DNA of 64,000 nt, from positions 455,592-519,591 of the forward strand of contig NZ_JACZEP010000003.1 in assembly GCF_014863355.1 (NCBI RefSeq). Direction: 5' to 3'. Origin of the DNA: Aminobacter carboxidus. GTDB lineage: Bacteria; Pseudomonadota; Alphaproteobacteria; Rhizobiales; Rhizobiaceae. The number at the start of each line of letters is the position of its first letter. The first letter of the stretch is position 1. The notes below the pieces were generated by a model. That model was not told the origin of the DNA. It searched no databases and worked only from the letters and a program-made list of their open reading frames with translations. The position numbers and the translations under genes were made by a program. Positions 44,189 through 53,038 of the stretch are shown here, one piece after another.

Positions 44189-45673
44189 ATGTTAGAAACG
44201 CGCCATCCGAAGGAATTGCTGATCCAGCAGCGCGTAGCTCCGGATGCCAGTCTCTACGACTGGCGCTGGATGATCCGCTCGGCCTTGAAACGGCTCTGGC
44301 TCATCATTGCTGGAGCCCTTCTATGCGCGGCACTTGCTGTCGGCTATGTCGCGCTTCGGCCAGCGCAGTACACGGCGTCGGCTGTCCTCACCATCACCAA
44401 CCTGAGATTATCGACGAGCGGCGAGGACGCGTTCTTCACCGAGTCTCAGTTCGACCCGACCTTCCTCGAGACACAGATAGAGACCATCGGTTCGACACCG
44501 GTTATTTCCAGTGTCCTTCAGACACTGAAGCTAGGCGGGCCCGACGCTTCCAATCAACAGAGTGCGATCAAGGCCCTGCGCAGTGGCCTCGCCATCCAAC
44601 GACTCGGTCAGAGCAATCTCGTCGAGATCCGTTATACCTCCCGGACGCCGCAAGGTGCAGCGAACATCGCCAATGAGGTGGCGCGCGCCTACATGGCCAA
44701 GCAGGAAGCCGATCGCTCCGAAGCAGTGCAGTCGGCCAGCGGGTGGCTGCGAGACCGGCTTCGCGAAGCTGGTCCGAAAGCGCAGGTTATGTCGGCTGCC
44801 GCACCTCCGATCGACAAGAGCAATCCACGCGGCATAGTGATCATCGCTCTGGCAGGGATCGTCGGCGCCGCGGGAGGTTTTGTGGCCGCGCTGGCACTTG
44901 CGTTTCTCGATCGCAGTTTCCGCCGACCAGAACAACTCGCCTCAGTGACCGGCGCAGAGTGCTTCGGTGTGATCCCTAGCCTGGTTGACGCTGGCTCGTC
45001 AAAACGGACCCTTCCGTTGCTGTCAGAGGTTGCCGATCGATCGGGCACTCCGGAATGGCAGGCGCTGCGGCTGGCAATCGTCAGCATTTTTCCCTTCATC
45101 GGCGTGCCCCATACAAAATCACTTGGTGTGACTTCTGCCCTTCCTGGTGAAGGCAAGACGGTTGTGGCAGCCAAGCTGGCGCTTCATGCTGTTCAGATGG
45201 GCAAACGCGTTTTGCTCGTCGATGCGCAGGCCTATCGACCGGAACTGTCGAAATTGATGCAGCATTCGGGCCGGCAGGGGCTCATCGACTATCTCGAGGG
45301 TCGTGAACGCGATCTAGCGGCGCTTGTCGTCCACGATGCGCCAACCGGGCTGGACGTTTTGCCTTTCGGCCAGGCCGGCAAAACGACGCCCATGCCATGG
45401 TCGGGCCGCATGGAAAACCTGCTGGACGATGTGACGTCATACGACGTCGTGGTTTTCGACCTGCCGCCACTTGATGCCCCAGGGGATCTCCGCGCCTCGG
45501 CACGCTTCATCGCTTCTTTCCTGCTGGTCGTCGAAGCCGGGCGTGTGTCGGACGAAGCTCTGACTGCGGCATTGTCGGCGATCCCCTCAGTTTGGGAAAA
45601 GCTGGCGGGGTCGATCCTCAATCGGTGCGATCCCGAACCGGTGTTCAAGTGGCTTCCAGCGTTCAAACGATAG
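44189..45673 (+). CDS. Wzz/ExoP-like chain-length regulator with BY-kinase-type ATPase domain, shortened
   Basis: A protein of 494 residues. Wzz domain: first helix LWLIIAGALLCAALAVGYVA, a periplasmic part of only about 165 residues, and a second helix GIVIIALAGIVGAAGGFVAA. The cytoplasmic ATPase has Walker A LPGEGKTVVAAK, A' RVLLVDAQAYRP and B DVVVFDLPPLDAPGD. Full ExoP-like proteins exceed 700 residues because of a long periplasmic coiled coil; here the coiled coil is apparently supplied by the ExoF-like partner. The C-terminus (VFKWLPAFKR) lacks the tyrosine cluster of bacterial tyrosine kinases, so control by tail autophosphorylation is unlikely. Confidence 0.82.
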   Translation: MLETRHPKELLIQQRVAPDASLYDWRWMIRSALKRLWLIIAGALLCAALAVGYVALRPAQYTASAVLTITNLRLSTSGEDAFFTESQFDPTFLETQIETIGSTPVISSVLQTLKLGGPDASNQQSAIKALRSGLAIQRLGQSNLVEIRYTSRTPQGAANIANEVARAYMAKQEADRSEAVQSASGWLRDRLREAGPKAQVMSAAAPPIDKSNPRGIVIIALAGIVGAAGGFVAALALAFLDRSFRRPEQLASVTGAECFGVIPSLVDAGSSKRTLPLLSEVADRSGTPEWQALRLAIVSIFPFIGVPHTKSLGVTSALPGEGKTVVAAKLALHAVQMGKRVLLVDAQAYRPELSKLMQHSGRQGLIDYLEGRERDLAALVVHDAPTGLDVLPFGQAGKTTPMPWSGRMENLLDDVTSYDVVVFDLPPLDAPGDLRASARFIASFLLVVEAGRVSDEALTAALSAIPSVWEKLAGSILNRCDPEPVFKWLPAFKR

Positions 45674-45718
45674 GCGCTGCTACTACGAGCTTTCAGGCAA
45701 TAGGATAGGCATGGCCTG

Positions 45719-47065
45719 ATGGCTATTTCATCGAAACGGCTCCTCCACGGGGCAATCTGGACCACCGGTGCCTATTTCGTCTCCGTCGTGCTGCGCTTTG
45801 GGTCGAATGTGATCCTGTCGCGCCTGGTTCTGCCGGAGGTCTTTGGCATGATGCTGATCATCAGCACCTTGCGCAACGGTATCGAACTCGTCTCTGACGT
45901 GGGTATCGGCCAGAACATCATCCACAACAGCAAGGGCGAGGAACGCCGCTTCCGCGATACGGCCTGGACCATCCAGTTTATCCGTGGCGCAATCCTTTTC
46001 AGCCTGATGTTTGCCCTGGCCGCACCGCTGGGGCAACTCTACGCCCTGCCATCCTCGGCGATCCAGATATCGGCGATCGGCCTCGCCTTGATGGGGGGGG
46101 CCTCGGTCTCCATGTACATGCTGCAGCGTCAGCTTTTGTTCGTGAAGCTGAACCTATTCGACCTCATGGTCGAGTTCGTGAATGCGATCTTCGTGATTGC
46201 GCTGGCGCTGTACAGTCCAACGATCTGGTCGCTTCTCTTCGCCAATTTGATGACCATCATCGTGCGGACGGTGGCAAGCTATCTCCTGCCTTACGGACGC
46301 ATCTGGTTTGCTTGGCATGCCGCCTATGCCCGTGAGATCATGTCCTTTGGCAAGTGGATATTCCTTTCTTCCTTGCTTTCCTTTCTCTGCGCGAGTTTCG
46401 ACAAGCTCTATCTCGGCCATGCCATCCCGCTTGCGGTGCTCGGCATCTACGGCATTGCGCGAACCATCGCCGACTTGCCGGCGGTGCTGGTTGGCAGGCT
46501 GAGCTACTCCCTGATCTTTCCCGTGGTCTCATCCCGCAGGGGGCAAGAAGCCACCGCTCTTCGCGGCGAGATGGGCCCGTTGCGACTGAAACTACTGCTT
46601 GCCTTCGCCATTTGCATCGGTTTCGGCGTTTCGGTGTCGGATTTCGCTGTCTGGCTCATCTACGACTCGCGCTATCATGATGCGGGCTGGATCCTGCCGA
46701 TCTTGCTTCTCGGCGTCTGGTGCTCCCTTCTATGCACCGTATCGGAATATTCGCTGCTCGGTCTGGGTCGCCCGCTTTATGGGGCGGCGGGCAACATGGC
46801 GAAACTCGTGTTCATGGTCGTTGCCATTCCGCTTGGTTTGCAGTTCTACGGGATCGCCGGCGCGATCGTGATGATCGCCGCCAGCGAACTCAGTCGCTAC
46901 ATACCGATCCTGTTCGGGCAGTACCGGGAGCGGATCGCCTTTTTCCGCCAGGATGTGGCGACTACAGCACTGCTCGTGCTGCTTATCCTCGTGTTTTCCT
47001 TCGTGCGTTATAAAGCCGGCTATGGCACGGCTTTTGAGGGTGTGCTGGGGGCGTTCCGCTCATGA
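45719..47065 (+). CDS. Polysaccharide flippase, Wzx/MOP-superfamily
   Basis: A protein of 448 residues with about twelve to fourteen membrane helices. The start HGAIWTTGAYFVSVVLRFGS and the following NVILSRLVLPEVFGMM match the N-terminal signature of oligosaccharide flippases of the MOP group. FLSSLLSFLCASFDKLYLGH is the second conserved region. It would move lipid-linked repeat units across the inner membrane for polymerisation. The last codons overlap the following glycosyltransferase gene by ATGA. Confidence 0.87.
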   Translation: MAISSKRLLHGAIWTTGAYFVSVVLRFGSNVILSRLVLPEVFGMMLIISTLRNGIELVSDVGIGQNIIHNSKGEERRFRDTAWTIQFIRGAILFSLMFALAAPLGQLYALPSSAIQISAIGLALMGGASVSMYMLQRQLLFVKLNLFDLMVEFVNAIFVIALALYSPTIWSLLFANLMTIIVRTVASYLLPYGRIWFAWHAAYAREIMSFGKWIFLSSLLSFLCASFDKLYLGHAIPLAVLGIYGIARTIADLPAVLVGRLSYSLIFPVVSSRRGQEATALRGEMGPLRLKLLLAFAICIGFGVSVSDFAVWLIYDSRYHDAGWILPILLLGVWCSLLCTVSEYSLLGLGRPLYGAAGNMAKLVFMVVAIPLGLQFYGIAGAIVMIAASELSRYIPILFGQYRERIAFFRQDVATTALLVLLILVFSFVRYKAGYGTAFEGVLGAFRS

Positions 47066-48045
47066 ACCTTGCCGTTCCAACAGTCGGCGTGGTTGTGATC
47101 GGCCGCAATGAAGGGCCCCGCCTGATCGCCTGTCTTGAAAGCCTGGGCGAGCGTCTTGCAACGACTGTCTATGTCGATTCCGGTTCGACCGACGGTAGTG
47201 CAGAGGCGGCTGAAAGGCTGGGCGCAACCGTTGTCCGGCTTGACATGACCATTCCGTTCACCGCGGCGCGCGCGCGCAATTCAGGTTTTGCCGAGCTCCG
47301 CAGGCTGGTTCCGGAAACCGAATTCGTACAGTTCGTCGATGGCGATTGTCACGTCGTCGAAGGCTGGCTCGCAAAGGCCACCAGCTTTCTTGTCGAAAAC
47401 CCAGGTTACGCGATCGTCTGCGGCCGTCGTCGCGAACGCTTCCCGGATGCGACGGTCTACAATGCCCTGTGCGACCGCGAATGGGACACGCCGGTAGGCG
47501 ACGCGCTTGCCTGCGGTGGCGATTGCCTGACACGGGTTGAGGCATTGGCAGCCGTTGGCGCCTATTCGGTAGACCTCATTGCCGGCGAGGAACCGGAAAT
47601 GTGTGTACGTCTGCGCTCTGCCGGCTGGAAGATCTATCGACTGGATGCCGAGATGACGCTGCACGATGCGAACATCACGCGCTTGGGCCAATGGTGGAAT
47701 AGGTCGAAGCGCGCCGGCCATGCCTTCGCGGAGGTCGCGCATCGTCATTTTGGGTCGCCTTACGGCATCTGGCAACGCAATGTGCTGCGTACCTTGTTTT
47801 GGGGCTGTCTTTTGCCATTTGTCGCGCTGCTGGGCGCGGTGGCGCTGCATCCCGCGTTCCTGTTGCTGCTCGCTGCCTATCCGTTGCAGACCGCTCGCAT
47901 CGCGTTGCGGGAGGGAGGCAGGCGCCTCGCGTGGCTCTATGCGGCCTTCGCCCTGCTAGCGAAGTTCCCCGAGATGCAGGGCGTTGCGCAATTTGCCCTC
48001 AACCGCCTCACGCATCGACGTCAGGGGCTGATAGAGTACAAGTGA
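47062..48045 (+). CDS. Glycosyltransferase, GT2 family
   Basis: A protein of 327 residues overlapping the flippase gene. The GT-A fold is clear: VGVVVIGRNEGPRLIACLES, VYVDSGSTDGSAEAAERLGA, and the DxD metal site in QFVDGDCHVVEGW. GGDCLTRVEALAAVGAY and the GEEPEMCVRLRSAGWKIY segment contain the likely base. The C-terminal 90 residues have membrane helices (LFWGCLLPFVALLGAVALH). It should add a sugar to a lipid-linked intermediate at the membrane. Confidence 0.87.
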   Translation: MNLAVPTVGVVVIGRNEGPRLIACLESLGERLATTVYVDSGSTDGSAEAAERLGATVVRLDMTIPFTAARARNSGFAELRRLVPETEFVQFVDGDCHVVEGWLAKATSFLVENPGYAIVCGRRRERFPDATVYNALCDREWDTPVGDALACGGDCLTRVEALAAVGAYSVDLIAGEEPEMCVRLRSAGWKIYRLDAEMTLHDANITRLGQWWNRSKRAGHAFAEVAHRHFGSPYGIWQRNVLRTLFWGCLLPFVALLGAVALHPAFLLLLAAYPLQTARIALREGGRRLAWLYAAFALLAKFPEMQGVAQFALNRLTHRRQGLIEYK

Positions 48046-48049
48046 GTTT

Positions 48050-49318
48050 CTATTCCGTGGCGGGCTGGAGACGCGCATTGCCGGGGAGGGTGCTCTGCGC
48101 TGAGCTGCCGTCGCGACCGTTGCTGGTAGCTTCCATGAAAAGCCGCTGCAATTCGAGTGCCAGAAGCTTTCGGTCGTGCAGGCGCTCGACACGTTGCCGC
48201 CCGATCTTGCCCATGCGTTCCAGAACGTCCGCCGGTGCTGCCAGCGCTGAGCGCATGGCAGCAACCAGTTGCTGGTGGTTGCCTGGCTCGACAAGCCACC
48301 CGCATTCTTCATCCACCAATTCAGGAATGCCGGCGATCGTCGTCGAGATGACCGGGCGGGTCAACGCCAGCGCCTCCATGATCGCCACCGGCAAGCCTTC
48401 GGCGTAGCTTGGCAGCAGCATGGCGCGGCTTTGCTTGAGGAGCTGCCGCACCTCGTCGTTGGATGACCATCCGCGCAGGATGACTTGCGCGCCGACATCG
48501 TGCCGTGCGATCTCAGCTTCAATTTCGGCGCGACTTTCTCCATCGCCGACCAGCACGACCTTCATGTCGGGAAACTCTGCGCGCAGCGCGGCCACCGCAG
48601 CCGGGATATGGATCTGGCCCTTCTGTTGGCAAAGCCGGCCGATGCAGACGAGTGTGTTCTGGTCGCGGGCAATCGGCGTCGGCGCGAAATCCTCAAGCTT
48701 GAGGCCGCAGCGTGCAATGACGACCTTGTGCGCATCAGCAGCATCAGAAAGCGATGTAAGCAGGCTGCTGCAATAATCCGAGATCGCCACGACAAAGGCC
48801 GCATGCTTGATCTTGAGATCGAAGCTTAGATACGCGGCGTCGGTGAATTCGTCAGGCCCATGTGAGGTGAAGCTATAGCTTGGCCCGCCAAGCAGCTTCG
48901 ACAGCAACGCGACAGCAGCCGGGTTGGTGCCGAAATGCGCGTGGACATGGGCGATGCCCTGCCTGCGAGCCTCCTGGCGCAAATAGCAAGCCTGCATCAG
49001 GTAGGCAATGTGATGGACAAACCCGGAATAAGCCTTGCGCCGCATCTGTTGGAGTGCGGGAAGGGCGCGCAACAGGCCGCGCGGGTTGATCAGGATTTCA
49101 CGTCCGAAAGCCACAAACAGTCCGGTGGCGTTGCCACTGAGGAGATAGTGTGTCGATTCCATCTCGGACTGATCGGATCGATCGACGAGTGTGCCTCCAA
49201 AACGGCGAACGGAGAGCCTCCCGATCCTGAGGCCAAGATCTTCCAATGCTTCGATTTCCCCGCGAATAAAGGTAGTACTCGGTATCGGGTAGGTATTGAG
49301 AAGATAAGCGATTTTCAC
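48050..49318 (-). CDS. Glycosyltransferase, GT4 family
   Basis: A protein of 422 residues from a GTG at 49318 (VKIAYLLNTYPIPSTTFIRG) preceded by AAGGAA; a longer reading to 49468 would overlap the methyltransferase gene. GT4 marks are HVHAHFGTNPAAVALL, YSFTSHGPDEF, LVCIGRLCQQKGQIHIPAAV and the retaining Glu segment LPSYAEGLPVAIMEALALTR. The N-terminal PSTTF segment is typical of colanic-acid-type transferases such as WcaL/AmsK. It follows the methyltransferase gene on the same strand with 29 bases between. Confidence 0.88.
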   Translation of the reverse strand: MKIAYLLNTYPIPSTTFIRGEIEALEDLGLRIGRLSVRRFGGTLVDRSDQSEMESTHYLLSGNATGLFVAFGREILINPRGLLRALPALQQMRRKAYSGFVHHIAYLMQACYLRQEARRQGIAHVHAHFGTNPAAVALLSKLLGGPSYSFTSHGPDEFTDAAYLSFDLKIKHAAFVVAISDYCSSLLTSLSDAADAHKVVIARCGLKLEDFAPTPIARDQNTLVCIGRLCQQKGQIHIPAAVAALRAEFPDMKVVLVGDGESRAEIEAEIARHDVGAQVILRGWSSNDEVRQLLKQSRAMLLPSYAEGLPVAIMEALALTRPVISTTIAGIPELVDEECGWLVEPGNHQQLVAAMRSALAAPADVLERMGKIGRQRVERLHDRKLLALELQRLFMEATSNGRDGSSAQSTLPGNARLQPATE

Positions 49319-49347
49319 AGCGGTTCCTTGCCTTGCTGCAAGCGGAG

Positions 49348-50055
49348 CTATCGAACGGCAATAATGGATTTGTTGAAGAAGAGAAATTTCTCGAATTTGA
49401 TTTCTGCATCCGGAAGCAACTTCTTCATCTGGGCAGCTGAGAGCAGGCGATGGTGGCGGACAAGCCATGCGGCATCGTTCCAGTCGCGCTGGCGGCTGAA
49501 GAAGCCAAGTTTTAACCGGTGCAGCATTTCGATACGCAGCCGCTCCGGCAGATACTGGAAGCCGACAAACCGGAAATGCGGCTCGTAGGGAAACCAGTAG
49601 TTCGGCGTTTGAACGTAGTAACGTTCCCCAAGGCGGTGCACATTCGCCGCGAAAAGCTTCATGTCGGTGAATTGGCCGACATGCTCGACAACTGAATTGG
49701 AATGTACAAAATCAAAGTGCTGACCTTGCAGCAAGTTCGGATCTGTCGCGCTGCCTTCAATCGCTTTGAAAAGGTGTGTCTTCTTGACGTCGATCGGATC
49801 GGTATTGACCAAGGTGAAATGCAACCGATCTGCATTGCCCTCGATGAATTCCGAACCGATATCCCAATATTTCTCAGTTCCTCCTAGGTCGAGGACCGAG
49901 CAGCTTCCCTTGGCGCGCAATATGGACTGCATGATCTCTTGGATCAGCTTGAATCGATTGGCCCGGAACCGGCTCTCTCGACTGTTCCGGTTTGTATAAG
50001 GATCGGTGCGCCCCGCAGCGGCCAGTTCGATCACATCCGTATCCGTATCGGTCAT
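49348..50055 (-). CDS. SAM-dependent methyltransferase
   Basis: A protein of 235 residues from ATG 50055, after AAGGGG. The SAM motif I is VLDLGGTEKYWDIG, and the post-motif segments FDFVHSNSVVEHV and RYYVQTPNYWFPYEPHF are usual for class I methyltransferases of glycan loci. The target could be a sugar or terminal residue of the polysaccharide, or a small molecule. The upstream interval carries its promoter, since the preceding gene on this strand ends 286 bases away. Confidence 0.8.
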   Translation of the reverse strand: MTDTDTDVIELAAAGRTDPYTNRNSRESRFRANRFKLIQEIMQSILRAKGSCSVLDLGGTEKYWDIGSEFIEGNADRLHFTLVNTDPIDVKKTHLFKAIEGSATDPNLLQGQHFDFVHSNSVVEHVGQFTDMKLFAANVHRLGERYYVQTPNYWFPYEPHFRFVGFQYLPERLRIEMLHRLKLGFFSRQRDWNDAAWLVRHHRLLSAAQMKKLLPDAEIKFEKFLFFNKSIIAVR

Positions 50056-50341
50056 CCGATACACCCCTTGGCTAGACAAAGCATTCGTTGATTTGCATGT
50101 AGCAAATCCCGTTGGTGGATGTAAGGGATTGTTAGCAAATGGTTAATTTGAGCGCAGAACCTGCACTTCGGCAAGGAGTGCTCCGACGGAATGTCTTACG
50201 TTACATGGGGACCCGAGAGTCGAGCCGTCGACATGATTTGGCAACGCAGTGCGTAGAACTGCGTGCTTTCCGGCGGGTTAGGCCCATTGTTTTCAAAAGG
50301 CCTAAAGGTTCTGAACTTGTCGTTTGCCGACGGCGGCAAGC
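50056..50341. promoter_or_regulatory. 286-base interval: possible terminator for the nucleotidyltransferase operon and promoter for the methyltransferase
   Basis: Near the nucleotidyltransferase stop the arms TTAGGCC (50278-50284) and GGCCTAA (50299-50305) are inverted around a 14-base loop rich in T and A, which could end the upstream transcript. Near the methyltransferase, GTTAG-N7-TTAA at 50131-50146 reads on the other strand as TTAA-N7-CTAAC, one base from a CtrA-type box. No gene is supported here. Confidence 0.4.
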
Positions 50342-51397
50342 CTAGCCTGAGATCCCTAGCCGCTCGGATAGATTGGGGTCCGACGGGTCGACCTCGATCG
50401 CTTCGGAGGTCTTGAAGGGCAATGTCGGATGCGGTGCTGTCAAAAGTGCCCATTGTGCGACGTCGCAGTCGAACAGGATCGGCGCTTGCGGGAGCAACTG
50501 CTCCTGAAGCTGTGCCCGTGTCAGGGCCTCGAGGTGAGAGGGGCGGATCGAGACGTAACGCACTGTATGACCGGCCGCCGTCATCTTGCGTACTGCCTCG
50601 ACCGCGGCGGCGTTGGGCGTAACCTTATCGAAGTAGGGTTCGAAATAGAGCGATCCGCGTTGGAACAAGAAGCCGTCGACACTCACCAGGTACACGCGCT
50701 GCTTTTCCAGCCTGCGCCGCCATTCGGCAACGGTACCCCAATCGTCGTAGTTCCTGGCTTTCCGCGCTTTGAAGATATGACCGTTGAGCGCCATAAAGGC
50801 GATGATCTCGGACAGATAGAGTTCGCCGCCGGCGAGGCGGGTTCCGCGCAGCATCTCATCATAAGCCGCAAGGAAGGCCTTCGGCTCGGTGAAGAAATAG
50901 CCGCCGACGCTGAACAGGTCAGAGATCACCTTTTTCTCGCGAAAGTTGATGATGATGTCTTCCTGGTCGACCTGCACGTAACTCTTATTCTGCGGGTTGA
51001 CCTGGTCGAAGTCCTCCAATGACGCCACCGAGACGTAGTTGTATCTCTCTTCGATCGTGCCAAGCTCGAAGTAGTTGTCACTGTCCTTGACAAGAAACGG
51101 CTCGTCGATACCGGTGCGGCGCAGCGTCTCGACCACAGTCTCCGATTGACTGGATGTCGGCTCGTCAAGGACGACGCAATGCACTGGCTGGCCAAAGGCG
51201 CGCTTGAGGCCTTCAATGGCGTTGAAGCGCTGCTGATGCTCCGCAAGGATGGTGACGACGAGATCCTCGACAGGCGCGTTCAGCCCGCGGATGGCCTTGT
51301 AGACCATCGGCAAGCCGTCATTGTCCGGCAGCATCCATTTGGGCAGCATGTTGGGAAATCGCGAGGACCGACCCGCGCATGGCACGATGATCTTCAT
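50342..51397 (-). CDS. NDP-sugar-type nucleotidyltransferase with C-terminal HAD-like domain
   Basis: A protein of 351 residues from ATG 51397, after AAGGAG. The first ~230 residues are a nucleotidyltransferase: MKIIVPCAGRSSRF with a Lys in PKWMLP, VKDSDNYFELG as the metal-site region, and VSDLFSVGGYFFTEP. The last ~120 residues look like a HAD-type domain of the capsule-locus kind (RVYLVSVDGFLFQ ... RYVSIRPSHLEAL). There the usual first catalytic Asp seems replaced by Ser (VSVDG), so phosphatase activity is doubtful. It overlaps the kinase gene upstream by 4 bases. Kinase plus nucleotidyltransferase suggests activation of a small alcohol or sugar to a nucleotide-bound donor. Confidence 0.8.
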   Translation of the reverse strand: MKIIVPCAGRSSRFPNMLPKWMLPDNDGLPMVYKAIRGLNAPVEDLVVTILAEHQQRFNAIEGLKRAFGQPVHCVVLDEPTSSQSETVVETLRRTGIDEPFLVKDSDNYFELGTIEERYNYVSVASLEDFDQVNPQNKSYVQVDQEDIIINFREKKVISDLFSVGGYFFTEPKAFLAAYDEMLRGTRLAGGELYLSEIIAFMALNGHIFKARKARNYDDWGTVAEWRRRLEKQRVYLVSVDGFLFQRGSLYFEPYFDKVTPNAAAVEAVRKMTAAGHTVRYVSIRPSHLEALTRAQLQEQLLPQAPILFDCDVAQWALLTAPHPTLPFKTSEAIEVDPSDPNLSERLGISG

Positions 51398-52308
51398 CGT
51401 TGGCTCCTTATGGTGTCGATGGCGGCGCGGCCGAAGCCCGCGACACGGCGCGCAACGAAGGCGCTGTCGGCCTCGCTGTGCGCATAGGGAAGAATGCGGG
51501 CAAAGGTCAACCCGAGGAAGAAGTAGTGCCTGGCCGGATAAAGTGGCGACTGGCTGGCCGCCGCTTTCATCCAGCGATCGCGCAGCCACCAGGTGACGCT
51601 GGTGGCGATTTTGCGCCCCCGATGAACATGCCAGTGCCCTTCGCATTCCTGGAAAAGCTTGGACCAGTCGAACCAGTAATGGTCGAATGGCGATTCGATC
51701 GGGTCGATCAGGCAAAGATCGCCGCGCCGCCCGACAAGGATATTCTCGAAGGTCAGGTCACCATGCGAGGCCGTCGGCAAATCAGGCCTGGTGATTTCGT
51801 CCATAAGCAGCAGGGCTTCGTGGAGCGTCGTCAGTTCTTCTGCATAAGTGCCACCACTCCGCTCTGAGATTTGTTCGAGCTTGGCTGCGAGCGTCGCGCG
51901 GCTCGGCGGGATCGCTGGAGCGCGTGGGCTGGCCGAAGCCAGCGCTCGCATGAGTTGCTCGATGCGGTCGGAAAACATCGCCACCTGCTCGAAGGTGGCG
52001 GTCGAAAGGTAGTTGATCGCGTCGCGCGCAGGCGCGAATTCCATGTCGTAGAAGCGTAAGCCCTGCGCCTCGCTCTTGTCGAGCACGCGCGGCACGCTCG
52101 CCACGTCACCAATCGTTGCCCGCAGCCATTCCTGCCGGGCAGACTGAGCGGTGATGCCTGCATTGGCCGCGAGGCTGTTTGCAGCCTTGCGGACGAACGG
52201 ATTGCCGGAACTGGTGCGCAGCAGCGCGACCGTCGCTCCCGAAAACCCCGAAAGCGGAATGACTTCGGAGAAGTTGGCGAATGCGGGATGTTCGGGCGGG
52301 GCGATCAT
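51394..52308 (-). CDS. Aminoglycoside/choline-kinase-like phosphotransferase
   Basis: A protein of 304 residues. The kinase core is visible: a likely ATP-binding Lys41 in PFVRKAAN, the catalytic loop SHGDLTFENILV with Asp184 and Asn189, and the metal-binding Asp202 in CLIDPIES. This is the APH/choline-kinase/LicA group, which phosphorylates small hydroxylated or amino-alcohol compounds. Its start codon is 5 bases after the HAD gene and its end overlaps the nucleotidyltransferase gene. This is the Lic-like order of kinase then nucleotidyltransferase; the phosphorylated compound is unknown. Confidence 0.78.
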   Translation of the reverse strand: MIAPPEHPAFANFSEVIPLSGFSGATVALLRTSSGNPFVRKAANSLAANAGITAQSARQEWLRATIGDVASVPRVLDKSEAQGLRFYDMEFAPARDAINYLSTATFEQVAMFSDRIEQLMRALASASPRAPAIPPSRATLAAKLEQISERSGGTYAEELTTLHEALLLMDEITRPDLPTASHGDLTFENILVGRRGDLCLIDPIESPFDHYWFDWSKLFQECEGHWHVHRGRKIATSVTWWLRDRWMKAAASQSPLYPARHYFFLGLTFARILPYAHSEADSAFVARRVAGFGRAAIDTIRSQR

Positions 52309-52313
52309 ACCGA

Positions 52314-52967
52314 CTAACTGAACCGCGTGACGTCAATGACAGACATGCCCGCGGCACGGCCGGACGCCAAGCCGGCCTCGGCGTCTTCCAGGACCAGACA
52401 GCGAGCTGGGGCAACGCCAAGCGTGGCTGCAGCCTTGAGATAGGGCTCTGGATCGGGTTTGCCGTTGGCGACATCGTCGCCGCTGACGATTGCGCCAAAG
52501 AGCTCGGTCCAGCCCATTGTCGCCACTATGGCCATCACCCCATCCCGATTACCCGACGAAACCAGCGCGAGCTTCTTTTCGCCGGCGGCCTCGAGCAATC
52601 TCGACGCAGGCAGTGCCTGCGGTTGGCTGGAAAGGAGAATTCGCGCAAAGGCAATTTTTTTGTCGCGATGGATGGCGAGAATTTCGTCAGGGGCCGTCGG
52701 CGTGATGCCGGTCGCATGCAGCATCAGGGGTATCGCCTCGCGTGCCGGCGCGCCAACCGCCGCCATATAATCCGTAAGGGTGAGCTCCGTCCCGCGTGCC
52801 GCGAACACTTCCGCATAGGCGCGATGGTGCAGCGGCATCGTGTCGACCAGTGTTCCATCGAGATCGAAAAGCAGGGCGTCGTAGCGAAGAAGTTCATCCA
52901 CAGACAGCAAGCCGCCGAGCGAATGAGCTTTGGTGCCGGCAATCTCTTCTGCGGAACGGAGGCGCAA
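52314..52967 (-). CDS. HAD-family phosphatase/phosphomutase (beta-phosphoglucomutase-like)
   Basis: A protein of 217 residues from a TTG at 52967 preceded by AGAGG; no better ATG lies before the first motif. Catalytic Asp35 and Asp37 are in LLFDLDGTLVDT, motif II Ser is in LALVSSGNRDG, Lys in NGKPDPEPYL, and the acidic pair in VLEDAEAGLASG. The alpha-helical cap is of the GPP/beta-phosphoglucomutase type. It begins the three-gene activation operon with the kinase and nucleotidyltransferase, so it probably dephosphorylates or isomerises the small building block. Confidence 0.83.
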   Translation of the reverse strand: MRLRSAEEIAGTKAHSLGGLLSVDELLRYDALLFDLDGTLVDTMPLHHRAYAEVFAARGTELTLTDYMAAVGAPAREAIPLMLHATGITPTAPDEILAIHRDKKIAFARILLSSQPQALPASRLLEAAGEKKLALVSSGNRDGVMAIVATMGWTELFGAIVSGDDVANGKPDPEPYLKAAATLGVAPARCLVLEDAEAGLASGRAAGMSVIDVTRFS

Positions 52968-53038
52968 TTTATCAACCTCTTTGAGATAGATGCAAAGGTG
53001 GGTTCTGCGTCATTTCACTAGTCGCCAGTTCCTTATAT

